DNA from: Methylomonas methanica
Lineage (GTDB): Bacteria; Pseudomonadota; Gammaproteobacteria; Methylococcales; Methylomonadaceae
Length of the DNA stretch: 64,000 nucleotides
NCBI RefSeq assembly: GCF_001644035.1
Contig: NZ_LUUG01000070.1
Coordinates: 50,850-114,849, forward strand
Direction of reading: 5' to 3'
Of this stretch, positions 46,893-55,319 are shown in pieces. How positions within the stretch are numbered: the stretch's first letter is position 1; each line of letters opens with the position of its first letter. The translations under genes and the position numbers were made by a program. The notes under the pieces were generated by a model that worked only from the letters and a program-made list of their open reading frames with translations, searched no databases and was not told the origin of the DNA.

Positions 46893-47132
46893 TTAGATTT
46901 CCAGATGGGTTTCCGAAACGTATCCCGCGCGATGCAAACGGTCGATATTTTCTTCGTTGACAAAGCCGGCAGCAATTTCGCGAAGCGCCAATACGGTGTC
47001 TTTGTCTTTGCCGCGCGGAATGAATTCATCGGCGCCTTTTTCCAACTGCCGTGCTCTTTTGCTGGCGAGTAACACCAATTTGAAACGGTTTTCAACATTT
47101 TCCAAACAATCTTCAACGGTAACGCGTGCCAT
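46893..47132 (-). CDS. rpoZ: RNA polymerase omega subunit
   Basis: A 79-residue omega subunit with the motif [20 protein letters not shown] at the start and [11 protein letters not shown] in the middle. First of the rpoZ-spoT-ridA-recG-ubiC operon. gmk, which often precedes it, is not here. Confidence 0.95.
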   Translation of the reverse strand: MARVTVEDCLENVENRFKLVLLASKRARQLEKGADEFIPRGKDKDTVLALREIAAGFVNEENIDRLHRAGYVSETHLEI

Positions 47133-47280
47133 GATTAAACCTTATCTGAGTTTGCGGGGGAGCTTTGCCCGGTAGACTGTAACAGTATCGAGCGGACAAG
47201 GTTGAATTATAAGATAAATGGCGCACTTAGGCCAATCGAGGCTGCAAGCGGATAGCTGGAGAAGGTAAAACGACAGGCAA

Positions 47281-47303
47281 TAAAAAGCCCGCTATACGCG
47301 GGC
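47281..47303 (-). terminator. Rho-independent terminator of the candidate RNA
   Basis: GCCCGC-GTATA-GCGGGC then TTTTTA on the minus strand. It lies 300 bases beyond bepA and 150 bases before rpoZ; strong stem. Confidence 0.8.
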
Positions 47304-47474
47304 CCGTCCTGTTTGTTGTAATTATTATTGTTATTGTGTTGGACGCCTGCCTTAGGGCAGTTTAGTCAAGCAATTACTATTTTATAGTTATTATTATCAG
47401 CCATTTTACTGGCTGTTTCCCTCCCCCCTCAAAGATACAACCCGTTAAGGTTGAACGCACTCCGTATTCAAGGT
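47281..47474 (-). ncRNA. Candidate structured small RNA
   Basis: On the minus strand a promoter-like pair (TTGGAC, 18 bases, TACACT; 47510-47481) would start an RNA near 47474. It holds CAACC-TTAAC-GGGTTG, CAGCCA-GTAAAA-TGGCTG and CTGCC-CTAA-GGCAG hairpins and ends at GCCCGC-GTATA-GCGGGC followed by TTTTT. About 190 bases, no protein frame. It could be a stand-alone regulatory RNA or a leader transcript before rpoZ. Not matched to a known family. Confidence 0.45.
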
Positions 47475-47607
47475 GGGCGAAGTGTATTTTAAAAAAAACC
47501 GGGTGTCCAACAAAAAAAGCAGTTTTATTTTGGGAAATAGTTTCGCCACGAAATTAATTTTCTTAAACAAAAACTTAGCTAGTATCAGGTTTTTCTAATG
47601 TTTGAAA
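47304..47607. other. Intergenic region holding the candidate RNA and its promoter
   Basis: No protein gene. It contains the promoter and body of the candidate RNA, poly-A/T runs near 47490 and 47511, and repeated TTATTA runs. Also the likely region for read-through from bepA. Confidence 0.5.
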
Positions 47608-49059
47608 TTAGCGCTCCGCTCGGCGCGATTCTTCCTCGCTGAGAAAGAAATTAAGCCGTTCGTTCAGGATGGCCTGTAGTTGAAAGCTCAGAACGTTCTG
47701 CTGTTTTGCCAATCTGATTTGCATGATCGCCGCTTCGGTTTCGCCGCTGGCGTAATAGTACTCGGCCATGTAGCGATGCGATTCCCCTGGCTGCTTGAGG
47801 TCGGCGAAAATCTGCGCGAGTAGTTCGTAATAATATGGCTGGTCTTTCTCGCTGTCCGACAAGCTTTGTAATACTTGCTTCGCGCGTTGCGGTTGAGCGT
47901 TTTTGACTAGGCTGCGGGTATATTGGATTTTCAGGGCGTCGTTGCTGGGAAAGGTATTAATCGCTTTTTCAAATAATTTGCCGGCTTTTTCGTAGTCGTG
48001 AGCATCCATGGCCGTGCGGGCCAAGGCTGATATATATTGCGGTTGAGTCGGATATTGCTCGGTGAGTTTTTGAAAAATTTCGCTAGCGGCGGCATACTGT
48101 TGATTTTCCAAATACACCAAACCTATGCCGTAGCGGGCGACAGCTCTCTGCTCCTGCGTGCCTTGCATTTCAAGCGTGGTGAAATGCTGTAGCGGAGTGC
48201 GTTTGTCCTGTGCGGATAGCACGGTAAGCTTGGCTTTGGTCAACAAATACGCTAATGAATCCGGATATTGCCGGTACGGATAGATTTCCGCTCTGCCGCG
48301 GGTGTCGGCGACGCGGTTCTCGGATACCGGATGCGTCCTTAAAAATTCCGGTACGCCTTTGCCGTAATAACGGGTGGACTGCTGCAAGCGTTCGAAAAAG
48401 GTCGGCATGCTGCGCGGGTCGTAATTGGCGCCTGCCAAGGTTTGCATACCCACGCGGTCGGCTTCTTTTTCGTGGTCGCGGGTAAAGTCGATTTGAAACT
48501 GAATATTGCCGGCTTGGATTGCCATCAAAGCCGCTTGACCCATGTTGGGCGACTGGGTGCCGATTAAAATGGCCGCCAACGTGGCCGCGACTGTCGGAAT
48601 CGACATTTTGCTGGCTTTTTCGATCGATCTATATAGATGACGTTGGGTAACGTGAGCAATCTCGTGAGCCATTACCGACGCCAGTTCGCTTTCTGCTTCG
48701 GTCAACAGAATTAAGCCGGAATTTACCCCGATGTATCCGCCCGGGCCGGCAAAGGCGTTGATATTGGGGTCCATCACGACAAAAAAGTGGAAGGGATTGG
48801 ACGGTGTATCGCTATGGGACGCTAATTGCCGACCTATGTTCTGGATGTATTGCTGGATTTCCACATCCTGATTAATCTCGGTTTGTTGATGCAAATTGCG
48901 AAAAAATGCTTCGCCGAATTCCTTTTCCTGGGCGGGTGAAATGATGGCGCCAGCCGAATCGCCCATGTCCGGCAGTTGGATTTTTTCGATATCCAAGGCT
49001 CGCGGCGAAGAACAGAACAGGATCAGGCCAAGGCTAAAAATAAGAGGCTTAAGTGTCAT
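47608..49059 (-). CDS. bepA: M48 metalloprotease / outer-membrane chaperone with TPR
   Basis: A 483-residue BepA/YfgC-type protein. A signal peptide (MTLKPLIFSLGLILFCSSP) is followed by an M48 protease with zinc motif MAHEIAHVTQRH and the later Glu in DHEKEADRVG. The C-terminal about 200 residues are TPR-like. It assists or degrades outer-membrane proteins such as LptD and BamA. Confidence 0.93.
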   Translation of the reverse strand: MTLKPLIFSLGLILFCSSPRALDIEKIQLPDMGDSAGAIISPAQEKEFGEAFFRNLHQQTEINQDVEIQQYIQNIGRQLASHSDTPSNPFHFFVVMDPNINAFAGPGGYIGVNSGLILLTEAESELASVMAHEIAHVTQRHLYRSIEKASKMSIPTVAATLAAILIGTQSPNMGQAALMAIQAGNIQFQIDFTRDHEKEADRVGMQTLAGANYDPRSMPTFFERLQQSTRYYGKGVPEFLRTHPVSENRVADTRGRAEIYPYRQYPDSLAYLLTKAKLTVLSAQDKRTPLQHFTTLEMQGTQEQRAVARYGIGLVYLENQQYAAASEIFQKLTEQYPTQPQYISALARTAMDAHDYEKAGKLFEKAINTFPSNDALKIQYTRSLVKNAQPQRAKQVLQSLSDSEKDQPYYYELLAQIFADLKQPGESHRYMAEYYYASGETEAAIMQIRLAKQQNVLSFQLQAILNERLNFFLSEEESRRAER

Positions 49060-49185
49060 GGAAGCTCGGACTGGAAGCGGTAAATTTGGTTCAAAGGCAA
49101 AACAATGCGCGGCAAAAACGGGCAGCTTGAGTGTGCTCGTATTAAAATACGCCAGATATCAGTTTAACGATTATTTTACAGCGCG

Positions 49186-49575
49186 ATGAAATATGCCGTA
49201 CAAGTTAATGCCAGTCCTTACGCCAGCAATGCCGGCCTGAATGCCTACCGGTTTATTCAAGCTGCGTTGGCGGCCGAGCACCAAATTCTGCGAGTATTTT
49301 TTTACAAGGAAGGCATCTATCATGCTTTTCGTTATGCAAATCCTCCGGATGACGAATTGTCGATTACCCAGCATTGGTCTGCTTTGGCTGAACAATATGG
49401 CTTGGATTTAGTGGTATGCATCTCAGCCGCACAGCGCCGGGGTTTGTTGTGTGCCGATGAAGCGGTGCGGCAGGATAAGCAGGATGACGATACGGCGCCA
49501 GGGTTTCGGATAGCCGGTTTGGGGCAATGGCTGGAAGCCACACTATTGGCGGACCGCAGTATTGTCTTCGGTTAG
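49186..49575 (+). CDS. tusD: Sulfurtransferase TusD/DsrE-like
   Basis: A 129-residue DsrE-family protein. The sulfur-carrying cysteine is in DLVVCISAAQRRG. TusD takes part in sulfur relay to tRNA 2-thiouridine or, in sulfur oxidisers, in DsrEFH. Followed five bases later by a TusC-like gene; no TusB/DsrH follows. Confidence 0.87.
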   Translation: MKYAVQVNASPYASNAGLNAYRFIQAALAAEHQILRVFFYKEGIYHAFRYANPPDDELSITQHWSALAEQYGLDLVVCISAAQRRGLLCADEAVRQDKQDDDTAPGFRIAGLGQWLEATLLADRSIVFG

Positions 49576-49580
49576 CTGTA

Positions 49581-49937
49581 ATGAAACGCTATCTGTTTAT
49601 TATGCGTCGCTTGCCTTACAGCGGTACTCATCTGCAAGAAACCCTGGACGTGATTTTGACTGCGGCTGCCTTTGATCAGCACGTTGCATTACTATTCGTC
49701 GACGATGCCGTGTGGCAATTGAAAAATCAGCAGCAGCCGGCCGGATTAGGTTTAAAGGATACCTCGGCAATTTTCCAGGCCTTGCAAATTTACGACGTCA
49801 ACGATGTGTTCATAGAACAAGAGTCTTTGCAGGCGGCCGGGCTAACATCCACGGATTTGATCTTGCCTGTTGTCAGTCTGCCACGCGCCGAAGTTAGCGG
49901 CTTGATGCGCACTTATGACCTTATTATTCCTGATTGA
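49581..49937 (+). CDS. tusC: Sulfurtransferase TusC/DsrF-like
   Basis: A 118-residue DsrF-family protein counted from MKRYLFIMRRLPYSG, the usual TusC N-terminus; an earlier start at 49527 would lie inside tusD. It contains HVALLFVDDAVWQL. It should complex with TusD. Confidence 0.87.
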   Translation: MKRYLFIMRRLPYSGTHLQETLDVILTAAAFDQHVALLFVDDAVWQLKNQQQPAGLGLKDTSAIFQALQIYDVNDVFIEQESLQAAGLTSTDLILPVVSLPRAEVSGLMRTYDLIIPD

Positions 49938-50027
49938 CGCGATGGAATTAAGCAGTTGAAGCCGCTTAAGCTAAAATTCCTTATTCGAAATATTACCCCA
50001 CTTAAATAGACCGAGGACGAGCACACC

Positions 50028-50612
50028 ATGGCGGATGAAATTGAAGAAAAAAGGCGCTATTTCCGAGTCAACGACACGATAAATCTGCTGCACAAAGTCA
50101 TCGACAAAAAACACGTCGACGCCTTGAGTCATGTTTCGAATGATGTGTTGGGAAATTGTTCATTGACGTCCGCGTTGGACGTATTGGCGCAAGAAGCGCG
50201 AATGTTGTCGCCGCGTCTGGAAAGACGCGATCCGGAAATGTTCGAATACCTTAAGATCATCGACACCAAGATCAACCTGATCGCACAGGCGATCAGCGCG
50301 CAGAGCGAGGAGTTTTCCGAGCACGATACCCGCGAAGTGAGTCTCAGCGCGACCGGGTTGGCTTTTAGTAATGAAACGCCGATAGAGGTTGGTGAGCTAT
50401 TGGAACTGCGGATGCTGCTGACCTCGTGTATGGCAGTCATCGTTGCCTACGCCAATGTCGTGCATTGTAAGGATATTTCGGCAGAGAGCCCGGAGCGGCC
50501 GTATTCTATTTGCGTCGAGTACGTCAACCTCACTGAAGACGATAGAGAGCTGTTGATCAAGCATGTCGTTAAAAAACAACTACAGCAATTGCGTGATAAA
50601 AACGAGTTTTAG
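50028..50612 (+). CDS. PilZ domain protein
   Basis: A 194-residue protein. The start EIEEKRRYFRVNDTI carries the c-di-GMP 'RR..FRV' element, and the later DTREVSLSATGLAFSN with GELLELRMLL matches the PilZ beta-barrel. It probably binds cyclic di-GMP, which the REC-GGDEF protein of this window could make, though a link is not shown. GAGGA precedes the ATG. Confidence 0.85.
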   Translation: MADEIEEKRRYFRVNDTINLLHKVIDKKHVDALSHVSNDVLGNCSLTSALDVLAQEARMLSPRLERRDPEMFEYLKIIDTKINLIAQAISAQSEEFSEHDTREVSLSATGLAFSNETPIEVGELLELRMLLTSCMAVIVAYANVVHCKDISAESPERPYSICVEYVNLTEDDRELLIKHVVKKQLQQLRDKNEF

Positions 50613-50653
50613 CTGCGTAGTGCAGTTCTACAGCACGTTCGGCAGGTTGACGA

Positions 50654-51643
50654 TTGATCTCTCCTAAACTCAAACAGTTGTTACATGTCCTGGCAGACGG
50701 TCAATTCCATTCTGGGACCGAATTGGCGGGCTTGCTCGGCGTCAGTCGTTCGGCAGTATGGAAGCACTTAAGCGCTTTATCTGAATTCGGTGTTGAGTTA
50801 CTAGCGGTATCCGGCAAAGGCTACCGTCTGCATCGCCCCCTACAACTGCTGGAAGCGCAACTGATCGATCAGTATTTGGAGTCTTGGGTCAGACCGTTAC
50901 TCGCTGAGCTGGAAATTCACGATCAGATTCATTCTACCAATACCTATTTATTGGAAAAGGCGCGGCAGGGCGCTGACATCGGCTCGGTCTGTCTGGCCGA
51001 ACGGCAAACCGCGGGGAAAGGGCGGCGCGGTAGGCATTGGGTTTCGCCGTTTGGTCACAATATTTATTTATCGATTTTGTGGCGCTTCCAGGGTGGGCCG
51101 GCAGCGATCACCGGATTGAGTCTGGCGATGGGCGTGGCGGTAATCCGCGCGTTGCGAGGTTTCGGGATTGCCGATGTGGGTTTGAAATGGCCGAATGATA
51201 TTTATTGGCGGCAACGTAAATTGGCCGGGATTTTGATAGAGGTGTCCGGAGAAACTAGCGGACCGTGCCACGCGGTGATGGGCTTGGGCTTAAATGTCTA
51301 TTTGCCGGCGCATGAAGGGGAGGGTATCGAGCAGGATTGGGTCGATTTGCACGGTATTTTGGCAGAATCGATTCACGGTAAACGCAATGGGCTGGTAGGC
51401 GAATTATTGAATCAGTTGTTACCGGTGCTGGCGGAGTACGAGACCCGTTCGCTGGGTCATTATCTTGAAGAATGGCGTGGCTACGATTGCATGCAAGGCA
51501 AGCAGGTCGATATTTTTATGCACGAACAGACGTTTAGCGGCGTGGTAGCGGGCATCGACGATCAAGGCCTATTGCTGCTAGAACTAGCGGATGGTCAAAT
51601 CCGCGCGTTCGCGTCGGGCGAAGTGAGTTTCCGACACCTATGA
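50654..51643 (+). CDS. birA: Bifunctional biotin ligase / repressor BirA
   Basis: A 329-residue BirA. The N-terminal winged helix (GTELAGLLGVSRSAVWKHL) can bind DNA, so it may repress the bio operon. The ligase domain has TAGKGRRGRHWVSP (biotin loop) and LKWPNDIYWRQRKLAGIL. Overlaps coaX by four bases. Confidence 0.95.
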   Translation: MISPKLKQLLHVLADGQFHSGTELAGLLGVSRSAVWKHLSALSEFGVELLAVSGKGYRLHRPLQLLEAQLIDQYLESWVRPLLAELEIHDQIHSTNTYLLEKARQGADIGSVCLAERQTAGKGRRGRHWVSPFGHNIYLSILWRFQGGPAAITGLSLAMGVAVIRALRGFGIADVGLKWPNDIYWRQRKLAGILIEVSGETSGPCHAVMGLGLNVYLPAHEGEGIEQDWVDLHGILAESIHGKRNGLVGELLNQLLPVLAEYETRSLGHYLEEWRGYDCMQGKQVDIFMHEQTFSGVVAGIDDQGLLLLELADGQIRAFASGEVSFRHL

Positions 51644-52380
51644 TTTTACTGGTCGATATTGGCAACTCGCGTCTGAAATGGATCCAGGTAGATGCCGACC
51701 GGCTGCAACCGACGATTTTTATGGATTATCGGCAAGCGGATTTTTTAGAACGTTTGCGTGAGTTTTGGCTGAATATCCCAGCTCCCAAGCAAATAGCTAT
51801 TGCGTCGGTATCGGAAAATTCTCTGACCTTGTTGCTGGTTGACATGGCGCGGGCACTATGGCCCGGCATTGAGGTAATCATTCCGCAGTCTTCGCCAACG
51901 GCTTTTAATGTCAAAAATGCGTATGCACAACCGGAAAAGTTGGGGGTGGATCGCTGGTTGGCATTGCAGGCGGCACATCGTTATTATCCGGGGGATACGT
52001 GTATTGTCGATTGCGGTACCGCCATTACAATAGATTTTATCGAGACCGATGGTAGCCATCTTGGCGGCTTAATCAGTCCGGGGCTGTTGTTAATGAAAAA
52101 ATCCTTGGCGCAAAATACCGCCGCGCTGCCGTTTAGCGAAGAGCAGGCAGAGACAAGCTTGGCGGTCGTCACAGCGGCAGCCATCAATAACGGTACGTTG
52201 TTAGCAGCGGCAGGTCTGGTAGAGGCCGCCTTGGCGCGACAGCCCAAAGCGTATCGGCTGGTGTTGAGCGGAGGCGACGGCGAGACCTTAGCCAGACACC
52301 TGACAGTTCCAAGCATTGTCGACGGCGATTTGGTCTTTAAAGGTTTGCTCAATTATTGCCGAAATGAAAACGTCTCATGA
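51640..52380 (+). CDS. coaX: Type III pantothenate kinase
   Basis: A 246-residue CoaX, first step of CoA synthesis. Marks are LLVDIGNSRLKW at the start, GVDRWLALQAAH, and TCIVDCGTAITIDFI. Overlaps birA and the SPOR gene by four bases. Confidence 0.94.
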   Translation: MILLVDIGNSRLKWIQVDADRLQPTIFMDYRQADFLERLREFWLNIPAPKQIAIASVSENSLTLLLVDMARALWPGIEVIIPQSSPTAFNVKNAYAQPEKLGVDRWLALQAAHRYYPGDTCIVDCGTAITIDFIETDGSHLGGLISPGLLLMKKSLAQNTAALPFSEEQAETSLAVVTAAAINNGTLLAAAGLVEAALARQPKAYRLVLSGGDGETLARHLTVPSIVDGDLVFKGLLNYCRNENVS

Positions 52381-53132
52381 AAGCGCTGTTTTTTTTGTTA
52401 TGTCTGCTGAATGTGTTGTTTTTTTTCTGGAAGCTACATTTTGGTGCGCTGACGCCATCGGTCGAACCAGCCAGTAATATTCCGGCATTATTAATGGTAA
52501 GCGAAAGACAAACGGCTAGGCGTGGAGCACAAATTTCTACTTATCTGGATAGCGCGGCCGCTGAATTACAAGCTAAGCAAGCGACGGACATTCTGCAACG
52601 CTTGAATCCGCCCCACGCTGCTTGGATATTCAAAACCAGCACCCATGCTCCTAAGCCAGCAGTTTCCGGTAGGCAGCAAGCCGCGATCAATCATTGTTAC
52701 GAGGCTGGACCGTTCAGCGATCAGGACGCGTTGCGGCGATGGGCCAATACTGAGCGTTTAGCTGAGTTCAAAGCCATGAACAAGTCAATAATTGTCGCGT
52801 CGGATTTCCAGGTTTACTACCCCGCTGGAAAAGATGCCGAGCAAACCCGTATCAATAAGATGATGTTAAAAGCCAAAGGATTTAACGATGTGTGGCCGGT
52901 AAGCGATGGCGACATCAAGGGGGCTATATCGCTCGGAGTGTTCAACGACCGGCAGCGCGCAACGCTTTATAAAAATCAGTTGGCCGACCAAGGTGTAAAA
53001 GTGGAGATCAGGCAGCGCAACAAGCTCCGAGATGAATTGTTCATTCGGTTCGTTGCGGCCCAGGGCACTACTTTCAAGAATGTTGGGTACACACGTCTGG
53101 CCGATTTAGACTGCGGAAATGCGTTGAAATAA
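52377..53132 (+). CDS. SPOR-domain-like exported or membrane protein
   Basis: A 251-residue protein with an N-terminal helix (LFFLLCLLNVLFFFW) and a C-terminal SPOR-like fold with GAISLGVFNDRQRATLY and VEIRQRNKLRDE. Such genes follow birA-coaX in pseudomonads and relatives. SPOR domains bind denuded septal glycan; here the assignment is by pattern. Confidence 0.8.
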   Translation: MKALFFLLCLLNVLFFFWKLHFGALTPSVEPASNIPALLMVSERQTARRGAQISTYLDSAAAELQAKQATDILQRLNPPHAAWIFKTSTHAPKPAVSGRQQAAINHCYEAGPFSDQDALRRWANTERLAEFKAMNKSIIVASDFQVYYPAGKDAEQTRINKMMLKAKGFNDVWPVSDGDIKGAISLGVFNDRQRATLYKNQLADQGVKVEIRQRNKLRDELFIRFVAAQGTTFKNVGYTRLADLDCGNALK

Positions 53133-53178
53133 GCGCCTGATGCCGACTGCGTTGATACTGACGCTTTAAGTGATTTTG

Positions 53179-53216
53179 AGCCGGATGAGACAAATTTAGT
53201 TTTATCCGGCTTTTTT
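53179..53216 (+). terminator. Rho-independent terminator after birA-coaX-SPOR
   Basis: AGCCGGAT pairs with ATCCGGCT followed by T5. Between the SPOR gene and the sigma-54 promoter. Confidence 0.92.
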
Positions 53217-53524
53217 ATGTGCGCAGAATTACCTAGTCGCGGTTTCAAATTCAAAACGCACCGATTTGGTGACTTTTTTATCTAAAAGGCAAAAATCCTT
53301 CGTAACGTGTCGGTAATATTTACACCTCGTGCTTTGTGCGTCTGTAAGTTTTTGAAAAAAAACAAAAATAAATATGGCATTGTATTTGCTATACTGTGTT
53401 TGAGTGGATATTTGTACATATCCACTCCCCTTCTTAGTTGGGATTGAGGAACAATTTCAGCTACGGAGTAAGGTGGTCAAAAGGATGACCAATTGTTAAC
53501 GTTAATTTTAAATGGGGAATATCC
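53217..53524. other. Promoter/leader region of PEP-CTERM gene 1
   Basis: About 300 AT-rich bases without a gene. It includes the sigma-54-type element at 53375-53390, and a GGTCA-AAAGGA-TGACC hairpin in the leader near 53474. Confidence 0.6.
53375..53390 (+). promoter_or_regulatory. Sigma-54 (-24/-12) promoter for PEP-CTERM gene 1
   Basis: TGGCATTGTATTTGCT: GG at 53376-53377 and GC at 53388-53389, ten bases apart as required, close to the consensus TGGCAC-N5-TTGCW. The leader would be about 125 bases. Confidence 0.7.
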
Positions 53525-54034
53525 ATGAAAACGCTTTTATCTTTAAAACTTTGGCTTGCTGTTTGCCTGTTTGCAGTTTCGACTGCAAGTTCGGCTGGCA
53601 TCATTTGGGAATCAACTGATGGCGATAGCAATTTTATCTCCTTCGGTGCTTCATCATTCCCATTCCCTTCAAGCGACACTTTCGGTATTTTTTCAGCTAC
53701 CGCTAATCTGGGTACAGATGCGCCTGTATACACCTTTTCCGGTGTAGGCAGTTTTTCATCTGCAAGCCCTTTTCAATTGGGTCTGTTGACAACAAGTGGT
53801 TGGGTGAGTGAGGCTGGAAATTTCGCACTGAGCGCTCCCAATACATTTATGTTGGCGTTTGTTAAGCCAGGTTTGACTAATAATTTGAGCTTTTTGTATG
53901 GATTTGATTTAAAACCCGCAGCAGATCAAAATCCTGTGTCAGGCGTACCTCTCCCTGCCTCTGTATGGTTTATGACGAGTGCTTTGTTGGGTTTCCTGTA
54001 TACCGGTCGTCGTAAAGCGGCCGTTCAAGCCTAA
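53525..54034 (+). CDS. PEP-CTERM sorting domain protein 1
   Basis: A 169-residue secreted protein. Signal to about SSAG-25, a Ser/Phe-rich body without recognised domain, and a sorting tail GVPLPASVWFMTSALLGFLY followed by RRK. In this family an exosortase cuts the tail and the protein is passed to the surface or matrix. GGGGA precedes the ATG. No exosortase lies in the window. Confidence 0.85.
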   Translation: MKTLLSLKLWLAVCLFAVSTASSAGIIWESTDGDSNFISFGASSFPFPSSDTFGIFSATANLGTDAPVYTFSGVGSFSSASPFQLGLLTTSGWVSEAGNFALSAPNTFMLAFVKPGLTNNLSFLYGFDLKPAADQNPVSGVPLPASVWFMTSALLGFLYTGRRKAAVQA

Positions 54035-54050
54035 GTATTTCGGGCTTTTA

Positions 54051-54086
54051 AACCGGATGGAGTCTAGTGCTCCATCCGGTTTTTTT
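54051..54086 (+). terminator. Rho-independent terminator after PEP-CTERM gene 1
   Basis: AACCGGATGGAG, loop TCTAGTG, CTCCATCCGG and T7. Confidence 0.94.
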
Positions 54087-54452
54087 ATGTCTGTTGAAAA
54101 TATCGGATTCATATATCTCTAACTCGGTAATGCAATAGTTGATGCTTGCTAGCTGAGGTTGAGCAGTTTATGCATGCAATGGGCTATAAAGTCAGCGTAG
54201 GTATCGATTTTAGATCAGGGTTTTTGATGTACTTATTGGACGCAAACATTGGTTTGCTTTTAGAGAAATACATCGTCAATTCTTAGTCTTAGTGCCAAGT
54301 GGTAAATCAGTGTTAATCTTTATGAACCTTGCATTTGCAACTCGTCATTCCCTCGAAGGCTGGAAGCGTTAAACCGCGCAAGCGAATCCAGTATGGCTCC
54401 CTAGGCTCCCGCCTTAGCGGGAGCGCCGATATTTCGATATTTAAGGGCAGGG
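54087..54452. other. Intergenic region with palindrome
   Basis: No gene supported. GCTCCCGC-CTTA-GCGGGAGC near 54406-54425 is a perfect hairpin in a sequence resembling widespread 'cgtcattcccgcgaa' repeat units. The part just before the next stop codon (54435-54464) recurs at 55246-55276. Confidence 0.5.
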
Positions 54453-55091
54453 TTAATAATTGCCTTTCTTCGCTGTTTTTCTGCTAAGGAACACGCCGAG
54501 AGCGCTACCGAATAGCCAAATTGGTGTGGGCAATGGAACTGGCTGAACGGAGCCGGACACAGGTTTGAACGACACCAATCTCAACAAATCGCCATTCAGA
54601 AAGTCGTTATTCGCCGCCAGGGTGAAGTAACCGGAACTGGTTGGTGCGTAGGACCCGGCTTTGGCATAAAGGTTAAATTCACCCGCGCCGCCGTCCCATC
54701 TAGCGCTCGTTCCCCAGCCGCCACCTTGCGTCCACTGCCCAAGCAATTGTTGGCTTAAGTCCAGCGTTTCTCCTGCGCTATCCCAGGTGGCAAAATCGAA
54801 ATCGGTCATCTGAAAAGTGCCGTTTCCTAAGCCGCCTGTGGCGTTGGAAACGGTCAATGTGAAAGCTTTGATTACCTCATTGCTACCCAAGTCAAGAAAA
54901 GTCGAGCCTGGATTAGGAATCAGTTGGTCGTCCAGGCTGATGATGCCTTGCGCTGTGGCACCGTTTCCAAATGCTAAGCCGCTGTAATCCAAACTAAAAG
55001 TAAGTATTGCGGCGTGAGCGTTGCTGACCGCGCATATTGGGATTAGTGCAATCAGGCTGGTTTTAAATAGTTGTTTGAGCTGTGTGTTCAT
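54453..55091 (-). CDS. PEP-CTERM sorting domain protein 2
   Basis: A 212-residue secreted protein with a signal (to about AHA-28), a beta-rich body (LTFSLDYSGLAFGNGATAQG) and the tail VPLPTPIWLFGSALGVFLSR followed by KTAKKGNY. No good sigma-54 element was found upstream, unlike the other two PEP-CTERM genes. Confidence 0.86.
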   Translation of the reverse strand: MNTQLKQLFKTSLIALIPICAVSNAHAAILTFSLDYSGLAFGNGATAQGIISLDDQLIPNPGSTFLDLGSNEVIKAFTLTVSNATGGLGNGTFQMTDFDFATWDSAGETLDLSQQLLGQWTQGGGWGTSARWDGGAGEFNLYAKAGSYAPTSSGYFTLAANNDFLNGDLLRLVSFKPVSGSVQPVPLPTPIWLFGSALGVFLSRKTAKKGNY

Positions 55092-55319
55092 TGTTGTTCT
55101 GGTTCAGTTTGAATAAGAAACCATTCCGGTTCGGCAGGTATGACAAGTGCCTTGCGAATGGGGGTTATTAACCCGGCGTTTAAGTTCCCCGGAGCCGACA
55201 CTCCCAAAAAACGAGAGAACTAGGCTTCGGCTCATGCAGGAGAAACGATATTTAAAGGCTGGGTTAATAGCTTGCCGAAGTGCCGGGACTGGAACATATG
55301 GCAGCCCCGGCAGCAGTTA

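Noticed and set aside
53133..53374. tRNA genes expected after birA-coaX-SPOR in pseudomonads
   Set aside because: No cloverleaf or tRNA-like sequence could be found; only a terminator is present.
55092..55319. Sigma-54 promoter for PEP-CTERM gene 2
   Set aside because: The only GG-N10-GC pair in position (near 55175-55190) has poor flanking bases (GGGAAC...ACGCC).
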